Positions 1 through 6,917 of a stretch of DNA of 36,270 nucleotides are shown one piece after another (positions within the stretch are counted from its first letter, which is position 1; every line of letters starts with the position of its first letter). The notes beneath the pieces were generated by a model. That model saw only the letters and a program-made list of their open reading frames with translations. It did no database searches and was not told the origin of the DNA. Position numbers and translations under genes: made by a program. Source of the stretch: Chloroflexota bacterium (GTDB lineage: Bacteria > Chloroflexota > UBA11872); the NCBI GenBank assembly GCA_026707585.1, contig JAPOWQ010000030.1, positions 1 to 36,270 on the forward strand, given 5' to 3'.

Positions 1-401
1 TCCTTGACCCGCACGCCGGGAACAACGGCTTCCTCAAGGCGACTGAACTCGCGGGTGAGGAAGGCGGCGGCCTCGCGAGGCGACTTACTTCGGCTTAGTT
101 CAAGGAGATCGAAGACGCGGTGGGTTGGGAGTTGACGGACGGGGCGGGCGTCCTGCGGACCGGCGACCTGGAGCTTGTCCGGATCTTCCGAGGGGGCGAG
201 GGCAACGACGGCGTAGGGCTGCCGGCCTTTTCGGTCCTCCCACAGGCGTCGGAGGGCGGTTTCGGTGGTTTCCTCAGCCGACCAGAGCAAGTGGAAGGTG
301 GGGGTTTCCCAAGCGGTTGCGGAGGCGTCGGAGCGGGATGTCCAGGCGCGGCCGGGACCGAAGGCGGCTTCGAGTGGCGCGGGGACGGGGAGTGGGCTCA
401 T
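1..401 (-). CDS. Partial CDS, N-terminal 133 codons; possible Eco57I-like DNA methylase N-terminus
   Basis: An open minus-strand frame runs without a stop from an ATG at 401 off the left edge of the window. The 133 visible residues begin MSPLPVPAPLEAAFGPGRAW. They include a TFHLLWS segment, a VAGPQDARPVRQLP stretch near residues 79-92, a DLLELSR helix, and EFSRLEEAVVPGVRVKD just before the cut. The pattern of a GPQ..RPV motif followed by a helical segment and a PG(V/L)R motif reminds me of the N-terminal region of large Eco57I-type restriction-modification methylases. No methyltransferase catalytic motif lies in the visible part, so this is a weak inference. That the frame is coding is better supported: it has C-rich third positions and no stop. 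The halogenase-like gene diverges from it across about 220 nt. Confidence 0.55.
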   Translation of the reverse strand, partial: MSPLPVPAPLEAAFGPGRAWTSRSDASATAWETPTFHLLWSAEETTETALRRLWEDRKGRQPYAVVALAPSEDPDKLQVAGPQDARPVRQLPTHRVFDLLELSRSKSPREAAAFLTREFSRLEEAVVPGVRVK

Positions 402-542
402 GGGGCGTTTTTGGGCGTTAGATCAGGGGCTTGGGGAGTGGGGCATGGTAGCGGGTGGGTGATGCTGGATCTTCCTCCCTCGGCGGGCTCGCCGCGAACG
501 GGTGGGGCGGGCGGGTGGATCCGGGATGGGTTGGGCAGAAGG

Positions 543-564
543 CGAGATCCCTCGGCGGATCTCG
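543..564. repeat. Perfect inverted repeat in the 402-620 intergenic region
   Basis: CGAGATCC (543-550) and GGATCTCG (557-564) form a perfect 8-bp inverted repeat around a 6-nt CTCGGC loop. The 10-mer CCCTCGGCGG in its centre also occurs at 477-486, 72 bp upstream. The surrounding GC-rich stretch (about 470-590) has no convincing ORF. It looks like a dispersed palindromic intergenic repeat of the REP/MITE kind, but only one copy is visible here. No T-tract follows either arm, so it is not a good intrinsic terminator. Confidence 0.45.
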
Positions 565-580
565 GGATGACAGGGGTGGG

Positions 581-586
581 GATAAT
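581..586 (+). promoter_or_regulatory. Possible -10 box (GATAAT) for the halogenase-like gene
   Basis: GATAAT lies 34 nt before the ATG at 621, in an otherwise very GC-rich region. It resembles a sigma-70 type -10 element. No recognisable -35 sits at the right distance, so this rests on one hexamer. Confidence 0.25.
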
Positions 587-620
587 GGTGGCGGGAACGT
601 AGGCAGAGGGCGTGGGGGTT

Positions 621-2318
621 ATGCGGGCTGTTGAGTGTGATGTGGCGGTGGTGGGCGGGGGGCCGGCGGGGTCTTCGCTGGCGACGTTGCTGCAGCAGCA
701 GGGATACCGGGTGACGTTGCTGGAGCGGGAGCGGTTTCCGCGGCCGCACGTGGGCGAATCGATGTTGCCGGGCGTGCTGTTTGCGCTGGGGAAGACGGGG
801 GCGCTGGAGCGAGTAGAAAAGGCGGGGTTCACGAAGAAGTACGGGGCGACGTATATCTGGGGCCGGGGGCGCGACCCGTGGACGATTCGATTCTCGGAGG
901 TGCCGCAGGACCGGACGTTCACGTTCCAGTGCGACCGCGAGGTGTTTGACACGCTGCTGCTGGATCACGCGCGAGACGAGGGGGTGGACGTACGGGAAGG
1001 TCACCGGGTGACGCGGGCGCACATGACGGACGGGCAGGCCACGGGACTGTCGTTTACGAACGAGGACGGAGAGACGGGGGAGGTTCGGGCGCGGATGTGC
1101 GTGGACGCTTCGGGCCAGTGGTCGGTGCTGGGGCGGCAGTTCCGGCTGCGGGAGCACAACGAGAACTTGCGGCACGTGGCGCTGTTCGGTCACTACCACG
1201 GAGGGCCGACGACGCTGCCGGATGTCCTGACGGACATGGAGCCGACGGACGCGGGGAATGTGTATGTGGTGGCGGTGGACGATGGGTGGCTGTGGCATAT
1301 CCCGCTGGCGGGAGGGCTGCGAAGTATCGGGCTGGTGACGGACCCGGAACGGATCCGCGGGATGTCACGAACGGAACGGCGCAAGTACTGGCAGCGGCAG
1401 ATCGAGTCGTGCGAGGAGTACCGGGAGCTGCTGGAGGGCGGGCGCTGGGCGGGGGATTTCGACATCGTTTCGGACTGGTCGTTTATCTGTAAGCGGTTTC
1501 ACGGGCCGGGGTATCTGCTGGTGGGGGACGCGGCGTGTTTTGTGGATCCGATCCTGGCGTCGGGCATCGCGCTGGCGCTGCAAGGGGTGCTGCGGGCGAC
1601 GAAGGCGATCCGGACGTCGCTGGAGGCGCCGGACCTGACGGGCCTGGCGATGGACTGGTACCAGGACGGCTACCTGGATCAGGCGAACGACTTCGTTGAC
1701 ATGGCGAATCACTGGTATCACGGACAGCGCCTGCAGGAGTCGTGGTTCTGGACGGCGCACCGGCTGGTGGACCCGAGCCAGAATCTCTCACTGCGGCAGG
1801 CGTTTGTGTTTATTTCGTCGGGGCTGACGCGGGAGACGCCGGAGGAATCGATCCGCTACATGGGCGGATTTACGCCGGGGCAGCTGGCAGTGACGTATGA
1901 GGCGCTGGCCGGCGATGACGCGGGAGGCGACAGGCCGACGGCGGTTGAAGCCCCAGCCGCCGAATCGCGGCGACGAGGAGTCGCGGTGACGACGGAGGAG
2001 GCGTTGGCGAGGCGGCCGGCGTTTGCGGCGGGGGCGGAGGTTCGAGCCTGGATGCAGGAGACGGAGACGGGGTTGCGGCCGGTGACGCGGGTGGAGGTGC
2101 CGGGGGCGGCGAATGGGGATTCGCGGGAGATCCTGTTGTCGCTGCCGACGTTGTCGGTGCTGAACCTGATGGACGGGCGTCGAAGCGGGGCGGAGGTGGC
2201 GCAGGCGCTGGCGGAGCGGTTTGCGGGAAGTGTGCGTACGGATGCGGCGGCGTTGCGGCCGATCGTGGGGTCGGTGATTGCGGACCTGGCGGCTGAAGGC
2301 GCGGTGGAGTTGGGCTGA
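621..2318 (+). CDS. Flavin-dependent halogenase-like FAD oxidoreductase with C-terminal PqqD-like/winged-helix domain
   Basis: The 565-aa protein opens with an FAD Rossmann fold (VVGGGPAG, residues 11-17). It then has the halogenase-type VGESMLP (44-50), KKYGATYIWG (72-81, with a Lys in the place of the family's catalytic lysine), a WLWHIP signature (223-228) matching the WxWxIP motif of flavin-dependent halogenases, and GDAACFVDP (302-310). Members use FADH2 and O2 to make hypohalous acid and halogenate aromatic or carrier-bound substrates; the substrate here is unknown. After a low-complexity linker (about 430-500), residues 503-565 look like a small winged-helix domain of PqqD/RRE type (SVLNLMDGRRSGAEVAQAL). 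I chose ATG 621 because GAGGG at 606-610 lies 10 nt upstream; an in-frame GTG at 612 is too close to it. Third positions favour G, unlike the C-rich ribosomal genes. A plain oxidoreductase of the geranylgeranyl-reductase superfamily remains possible. Confidence 0.75.
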   Translation: MRAVECDVAVVGGGPAGSSLATLLQQQGYRVTLLERERFPRPHVGESMLPGVLFALGKTGALERVEKAGFTKKYGATYIWGRGRDPWTIRFSEVPQDRTFTFQCDREVFDTLLLDHARDEGVDVREGHRVTRAHMTDGQATGLSFTNEDGETGEVRARMCVDASGQWSVLGRQFRLREHNENLRHVALFGHYHGGPTTLPDVLTDMEPTDAGNVYVVAVDDGWLWHIPLAGGLRSIGLVTDPERIRGMSRTERRKYWQRQIESCEEYRELLEGGRWAGDFDIVSDWSFICKRFHGPGYLLVGDAACFVDPILASGIALALQGVLRATKAIRTSLEAPDLTGLAMDWYQDGYLDQANDFVDMANHWYHGQRLQESWFWTAHRLVDPSQNLSLRQAFVFISSGLTRETPEESIRYMGGFTPGQLAVTYEALAGDDAGGDRPTAVEAPAAESRRRGVAVTTEEALARRPAFAAGAEVRAWMQETETGLRPVTRVEVPGAANGDSREILLSLPTLSVLNLMDGRRSGAEVAQALAERFAGSVRTDAAALRPIVGSVIADLAAEGAVELG

Positions 2319-2367
2319 ATCGGCGGTCTCCGTGAACACACGACGGAGGCGGGGATGGCGGAGGTGA

Positions 2368-2384
2368 GGCCGCGAGTTGCGGCC
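2368..2384. terminator. GC-rich hairpin between two convergent genes
   Basis: GGCCGC (2368-2373), a 5-nt loop and GCGGCC (2379-2384) form a perfect 6-bp stem in the 70-nt gap between the convergent halogenase-like gene and gcvPB. It could act as a bidirectional terminator. No T-tract follows on either side, so it may be incidental in such GC-rich DNA. Confidence 0.3.
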
Positions 2385-2388
2385 GCCG

Positions 2389-3840
2389 TCAGGCCGGGGG
2401 CTGGCGGCGGACGTTGGGCCGGCGGTTGGCGGTGACTTCGTCGAGGCGGCGGACGGGGGCGTTGACGGGAGCGTCGTGGAGCTTGTCGGGATCGGACTCG
2501 GCTTCGCGAGCGATGCGGCGCATGACGTCGATGAAGTTGTCGAGGGATTCGCGGGACTCGGTTTCGGTGGGTTCGATCATCAAGGCTTCGTCCACGATGA
2601 TCGGGAAGTAGATGGTGGGCGGGTGAATGCCGTAGTCGATGAGTCGCTTGGCGATATCGAGGGTGCGCACACCCAGGCGCCGCTGGCGAGTGCCGGCCAG
2701 GACGACTTCGTGCATGCAGATGCGGTCGTAGGGCAGGTCGTAGTCGTCGGATAGCGAGGCGCGCAAGTAGTTGGCGTTGAGCACGGCGTCGTCGGCGGCT
2801 TCGCGCAAGCCTTCGGCGCCAAGCGAGCGGATGTAGGTATAGGCGCGCACCAGGTTGCCGAAGTTGCCGAGGTGGCTGTGGACGCGGCCGATGCTGGTGG
2901 GCGGAGGCTGCGCCAGCTCAAACGCGTCGCCGTTCCGCCGCACGCGGGGTGCGGGCAGGAACGGTTCGAGGTGCGCCTGCACGGCGAGGGCGCCGGCGCC
3001 GGGACCGCCGCCACCGTGAGGCGTGCTGAAAGTTTTATGTAAATTGAGGTGCATTACGTCGATGCCCAGATCGGCCGGACGCACGCGACCGAGCATGGCG
3101 TTCATGTTGGCGCCGTCGCAGTAGACCTGCGCGCCGGCGGCGTGGACGAGGTCGACGACCTCAAGGATGCGGCGCTCGAAGAGCCCGAGGGTGCTGGGCA
3201 GGGTGAGCATGATGGCCGCCACGCCGGGGCCAAGGCTCTTCTTGAGGTTCTGAAGGTCGATGCCGCCGTCGGGGGCGGTGGGGAGGCTGATGACCTGGAG
3301 GCCGCTCATGGTTCCGGTGGCGGGATTGGTGCCGTGGGCCGAGTCGGGGACCAGCACCTGCGTGCGGGTTTCGCCGCGCGACTGGTGCCAGGCGAGGATG
3401 CTCAGAAGGCCGCAGAGTTCGCCCTGCGAGCCAGCGGCGGGCTGGGTAGAGACGGCCGGGAAGCCGGTGATCGAGGCCAGCAAGGCTTCGAGCTCGTAGA
3501 TCAACTCCAGAGCCCCCTGGGCCGTTGCGGGCGGCTGGAAGGGGTGGATGTCGGCCAGGCCCGGGGTGCGGGCCGTGACCTCGTTGACCTTGGGGTTGTA
3601 CTTCATGGTGCAGGAACCGAGCGGGTACATGGCGGTATCCACGCTGTGGTTCTTGTGCGAGAGGCGGAGGAAATGGCGCATGACGTCGATTTCGGAGGCT
3701 TCGGGCAGCGGCAAGTCAGTCCGGAGTTCGGACGTTGGCACAGCGGTGGCGGGATCGACCGGCTCGAACTGCGGCAATGGGGGGCGTACGCCGCGGCGGC
3801 CGGGGCTGGAGAGGTCGTAGATCAGGGGTTCTTCGTTCAT
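2389..3840 (-). CDS. gcvPB: Glycine dehydrogenase (decarboxylating), P-protein subunit 2
   Basis: This is the PLP-binding half of the split P-protein of the glycine cleavage system. With subunit 1 it decarboxylates glycine and passes the aminomethyl group to lipoyl H-protein. The 483-aa protein shows the family signatures: YPLGSCTMKYNPKVNE (residues 72-87), DSAHGTNPATG (166-176), CDGANMNAM and HLNLHKTFSTPHGGGGPGAG, in which K269 is the expected Schiff-base lysine. Its ATG overlaps the gcvPA stop by 4 nt (ATGA), showing translational coupling. The C-terminus ends next to the convergent halogenase-like gene. Confidence 0.97.
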   Translation of the reverse strand: MNEEPLIYDLSSPGRRGVRPPLPQFEPVDPATAVPTSELRTDLPLPEASEIDVMRHFLRLSHKNHSVDTAMYPLGSCTMKYNPKVNEVTARTPGLADIHPFQPPATAQGALELIYELEALLASITGFPAVSTQPAAGSQGELCGLLSILAWHQSRGETRTQVLVPDSAHGTNPATGTMSGLQVISLPTAPDGGIDLQNLKKSLGPGVAAIMLTLPSTLGLFERRILEVVDLVHAAGAQVYCDGANMNAMLGRVRPADLGIDVMHLNLHKTFSTPHGGGGPGAGALAVQAHLEPFLPAPRVRRNGDAFELAQPPPTSIGRVHSHLGNFGNLVRAYTYIRSLGAEGLREAADDAVLNANYLRASLSDDYDLPYDRICMHEVVLAGTRQRRLGVRTLDIAKRLIDYGIHPPTIYFPIIVDEALMIEPTETESRESLDNFIDVMRRIAREAESDPDKLHDAPVNAPVRRLDEVTANRRPNVRRQPPA

Positions 3841-5192
3841 CGGGTACGGGCCCAGGCGGATGCCAGCGCTTCGACGTCGCCGGCGGTCGTCAATTCGGTC
3901 GCGGCTACCAGAATCAAGTCGGCGAATGTTGGCGACACGCAGCCAAGGTCGATGCCGGCCAGAACGTTGGCTTCCTGGCGAAGACGTTCCAGCCGAGCGG
4001 CGGCGCCGCCCGGCGCGTGGACGATGAATTCGTTGAAGTAGGGAGCAGCAGAGGCAATGACGGCGCCGGCGTCGGCCAAAGCCTGGGCCGCGCGATGAGC
4101 GGCGGTCAGGGATTGTTCGGCGATTTCGCGGAGCCCGCGACGGCCCAGCGCGCAGAGCGAGATCGTGGCGCCCAGCGTTACCAGGGCCTGGTTGGTGGTG
4201 ATGTTGGACGTGGCGCGTTCGCGTCGGATGTGCTGTTCGCGCGTCTGCAAGGTCAGGACGAAGGCGTTCTTGCCGTCGAGGTCCGTGGTGCGACCGGCGA
4301 TTCGACCGGGAACGCGGCGAATCAACGGTGTGCGGACGGCAAACATGCCGGCGCCGGGCCCACCGTAGGCCGGAGGACCGGCCAGGGAGCGCAGTTCGCC
4401 GACCACGACATCGGCGCCGAGATCGCCCGGCGGAACCAGCAGACCCAAGGAAACCGGATCGCCGACCACAACGACGACGCGTGCTCCATGTTCGCGCGCG
4501 GCCTGTACGACCGGATCGGGGTCAACCACCATGCCCAGGAAGTCCGGGCGCTGGATCACGACGCAGCTTGTCTGGTCGTCGATGGCGTTTACGAGCGGCC
4601 GAAGATCAGGCCGAAGGCTTGTGGCATCGCGGCGGGCGGCGGAAACGACATGGAGGTCGACGTCGAGCGCACTGACATAGGTCGCGGCCACGTCTCGATA
4701 CGCGGGATGCACGGTGTCGGCGATGACGACACGCGGGCGGCGGGTGAGGCCACGACACAACAACACGGCCTCGGCCAGCGCCGAGGCGCCGTCGTAGAGG
4801 GAGGCGTTGGACACATCCATGCCGGTGAGGTCACAGACGAGGGACTGAAACTCGTACATGGCCTGCAAGGTGCCCTGCGCCATTTCCGGCTGATAGGGGG
4901 TGTACGCCGTGTACCACTCCGAGCGCAGCAACTGCTGGTCAACTAGCGCCGGGACAAAGTGGCGGTAGAAGCCGGCGCCGAGAAACGAGGGGAGGTCGCT
5001 GGACGTGGCGTTGCGGGCGCCGAGTTCGCCCAGATGTCGAATGACGTCGGTCTCGGGAAGCGCCGGCGGGAGGTCCAATTCCGGGTCGCGGTGGCGGGCC
5101 GGGATGTCGACAAAGAGGTCGTCGAGCGATTCAACGCCGACCGCGCGCAGCATGGCCGCCCGGTCGGCGTCGGTGTTAGGCGCGTAGCTCAT
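3837..5192 (-). CDS. gcvPA: Glycine dehydrogenase (decarboxylating), P-protein subunit 1
   Basis: This is the N-terminal-type half of the two-subunit P-protein. It pairs with GcvPB to form the active glycine decarboxylase. The 451-aa length fits the family (about 450). Recognisable stretches are FLGAGFYRHFVPALVDQ, EWYTAYTPYQPEMAQGTLQ and YDGASALAEA. The ATG overlaps the 3' end of gcvH by 17 nt, and the stop overlaps the gcvPB start by 4 nt. The three genes therefore form one compact operon read from gcvH. The split subunit form is typical of Gram-positive, Thermotogota, archaeal and Chloroflexota-type genomes. Confidence 0.97.
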   Translation of the reverse strand: MSYAPNTDADRAAMLRAVGVESLDDLFVDIPARHRDPELDLPPALPETDVIRHLGELGARNATSSDLPSFLGAGFYRHFVPALVDQQLLRSEWYTAYTPYQPEMAQGTLQAMYEFQSLVCDLTGMDVSNASLYDGASALAEAVLLCRGLTRRPRVVIADTVHPAYRDVAATYVSALDVDLHVVSAARRDATSLRPDLRPLVNAIDDQTSCVVIQRPDFLGMVVDPDPVVQAAREHGARVVVVVGDPVSLGLLVPPGDLGADVVVGELRSLAGPPAYGGPGAGMFAVRTPLIRRVPGRIAGRTTDLDGKNAFVLTLQTREQHIRRERATSNITTNQALVTLGATISLCALGRRGLREIAEQSLTAAHRAAQALADAGAVIASAAPYFNEFIVHAPGGAAARLERLRQEANVLAGIDLGCVSPTFADLILVAATELTTAGDVEALASAWARTR

Positions 5193-5562
5193 TCACCAGC
5201 TGTTCGTACGCCTGGGCATCGAGCAGCGAGTCGCGCTCGCTCGGGTCGCTCGCGGCCAGCCGGATCATCCAGCCGGCGGCGTACGGGTCGTCATTGATGA
5301 GTTCGGGCTGCGCCTCAAGTTCCTCGTTGACTTCCAGAATCTCGCCCGACATGGGGACGTAGAGGGGCGAGACGGCCTTGACGGACTCGACCGTTCCAAA
5401 CTCGTCACCGGCGGCGAAGCTCTCGCCAGGCGTCGGCAGTTCGACGTAGACGACGTCCCCCAGCTCTTCCTGCGCGTAGGCCGTGATGCCAACGAGCAAG
5501 TGGTCGCCTTCGTCGCGAACCCACTCGTGTTCGCGGGTGTAGCCAAGGTCGTCTGGGTACAT
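5176..5562 (-). CDS. gcvH: Glycine cleavage system H protein
   Basis: This is the lipoyl carrier of the glycine cleavage system, shuttling the aminomethyl intermediate between P, T and L proteins. The 128-aa protein starts MYPDDLGYTREHEW and contains TVESVKAVSPLYVPMSG, with K62 as the expected lipoylation site. The frame is open further upstream, but ATG 5562 matches the normal N-terminus of the family and has GGTGAG 5 nt upstream. It heads the gcvH-gcvPA-gcvPB operon. gcvT, which usually travels with these genes, is not in the window; upstream lies the divergent mazG. Confidence 0.97.
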   Translation of the reverse strand: MYPDDLGYTREHEWVRDEGDHLLVGITAYAQEELGDVVYVELPTPGESFAAGDEFGTVESVKAVSPLYVPMSGEILEVNEELEAQPELINDDPYAAGWMIRLAASDPSERDSLLDAQAYEQLVNELRA

Positions 5563-5597
5563 GAACTCACCGGGGCCAAGCGAATAGGGCCAAGGTC

Positions 5598-5603
5598 TAG
5601 AAT
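5598..5603 (+). promoter_or_regulatory. Probable -10 element (TAGAAT) for mazG, near-leaderless
   Basis: TAGAAT ends 10 nt before ATG 5614, and no Shine-Dalgarno sequence precedes that ATG. The expected transcript would start only a few bases before the start codon. The same hexamer sits 5 nt before the start of the minus-strand M28-like gene. The region is the 51-nt divergent spacer between gcvH and mazG. It also holds a GGCCAAG direct repeat (5574-5580, 5588-5594) that could bind a regulator. Confidence 0.35.
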
Positions 5604-5613
5604 ATCGCAGCGC

Positions 5614-6861
5614 ATGGCGACAACGGACGGCTCCCCTAACCAATCGATGCGTGTCGAGGTGCGCGTGGCATTTGTGGGCGAGGGCACGCCCATGCAGGTT
5701 GACGCAGTCGCGCCGGCTTCCGGCGAGTGTTCGGTCTCGTGGGTGCCACTTCCCTCCCAGTCGCCCGTACCATTGCCGCGACCTCCGGAGGCCGAAGCGT
5801 GGACGGGCGCTTTCGAGGAGTTCAACGGCACGCGCGCGCTCTACCTGGCGCCCGGATATGGGCCGGACGACGATCCGGGTGTCGCGGTGCTGCTGGCATT
5901 GGCGACGCGCGGGATCCTCAGCCTGACGGTCGGCGCGGAATCGGCGCCAGCCATCAGCGGCCCGACCGTGATGGGTCCGGCCAGCGGGGGCTGGCGGCCA
6001 GCGGCCGGGATGCAGACGGTGGTGCGGGGCATTGCCGACGAGGCCGAGTTGAAGGCTTGGCGGCGCCGGCTGCGGGCGGCGTACGGATTGGACGCGGCTA
6101 TTGAAGCCAAGCCCTGGTGCCGCTCAGGCTGGCACGCCGACGGCCCGGGCAATCCGCTGCCGTTTCCGACGTCGCTGCGCGCTCTGCCCACGGAGCAGTC
6201 GAGACTTCGTGACACCAATACGCTGCTGGACATCTTTCGGCAGCTACGCGGGCCGGACGGCTGTCCGTGGGACAAGCAGCAAACCCACCGCACGCTGCGT
6301 CCGCACCTCGCGGAGGAAGCGCATGAGGCGCTGGCCGCGATTGAACGAGACGATGACGCGGCTATAGCGGACGAGTTGGGCGACGTGCTGGCGAACCTGG
6401 TGCTGCACGCGGAGATTGCCCGGCAGCGCGGCGGATTTGACTGGCCGGACGTGGTTGCCGCGATCAGCGCGAAGATGATTCGACGCCATCCGCACGTGTT
6501 CGGCGGGGCGCAGATTGAAGCCCTGGACGACCTGCAAGTCACATGGGCCCAAATCAAGGCGGCCGAAGGCGACGGCAATCGGGATCCCTTCGATGGCCTG
6601 CCGGACTCGATGCCCAGCCTGACGTTTGCGAGATCAGCGGTTCGCGCGCTGCGGCGGGCCGGGCAGCCACTGGACGCGCCGAGCCTGGAAAGAGGGACAC
6701 TGGCCGCGCTGTCGGCCGCAAACGACGCCGAACGACTGGGCGACGCCCTGCTGTGGGTGGCCGCACGGGCCGATGCCGCCGACATCGACGCGGACATGGC
6801 GTTGCGGGACGCGAACGCTCGGCTGCGACAACGGCTAAAGGACGACGGCGGCCAGAGCTAG
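5614..6861 (+). CDS. mazG: MazG-family nucleotide pyrophosphohydrolase with extra N-terminal domain
   Basis: The C-terminal part (from about residue 203 of 415) is a clear MazG domain, which hydrolyses NTPs to NMP and pyrophosphate as a house-cleaning enzyme. It shows LLDIFRQLRGPDGCPWDKQQ (204-223), the metal-binding EExxE helix (LAEEAHEAL, 232-240), DELGDVL (253-259) and KMIRRHPHVFG (287-297). A second, degenerate MazG-like repeat follows to the end. The first ~195 residues are not the tetrapyrrole methylase domain often fused to MazG, and I do not recognise them. ATG 5614 was chosen because of the TAGAAT element just upstream and because earlier starts would run into gcvH; ATG 5647 is an alternative. 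It diverges from gcvH and converges on the M28-like gene. Confidence 0.9.
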   Translation: MATTDGSPNQSMRVEVRVAFVGEGTPMQVDAVAPASGECSVSWVPLPSQSPVPLPRPPEAEAWTGAFEEFNGTRALYLAPGYGPDDDPGVAVLLALATRGILSLTVGAESAPAISGPTVMGPASGGWRPAAGMQTVVRGIADEAELKAWRRRLRAAYGLDAAIEAKPWCRSGWHADGPGNPLPFPTSLRALPTEQSRLRDTNTLLDIFRQLRGPDGCPWDKQQTHRTLRPHLAEEAHEALAAIERDDDAAIADELGDVLANLVLHAEIARQRGGFDWPDVVAAISAKMIRRHPHVFGGAQIEALDDLQVTWAQIKAAEGDGNRDPFDGLPDSMPSLTFARSAVRALRRAGQPLDAPSLERGTLAALSAANDAERLGDALLWVAARADAADIDADMALRDANARLRQRLKDDGGQS

Positions 6862-6917
6862 ACCATGCCGCGCAACGGGGAAAGGCGGGATCGGTCTGGA
6901 CTTGCCGGGACGCTGGG

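Noticed and set aside
120-602. 160-codon plus-strand frame at the left edge
   Set aside because: Gly/Trp-rich translation with no recognisable motif; the minus strand of 1-401 reads as a more normal protein.
612-620. GTG start for the halogenase-like gene
   Set aside because: It would lie 1 nt after GAGGG; ATG 621 has correct spacing.
423-1298. 291-codon minus-strand frame opposite the halogenase-like gene
   Set aside because: The translation is His/Arg/Pro-rich repeats without domains; the plus strand encodes clear FAD and halogenase motifs over the same DNA.
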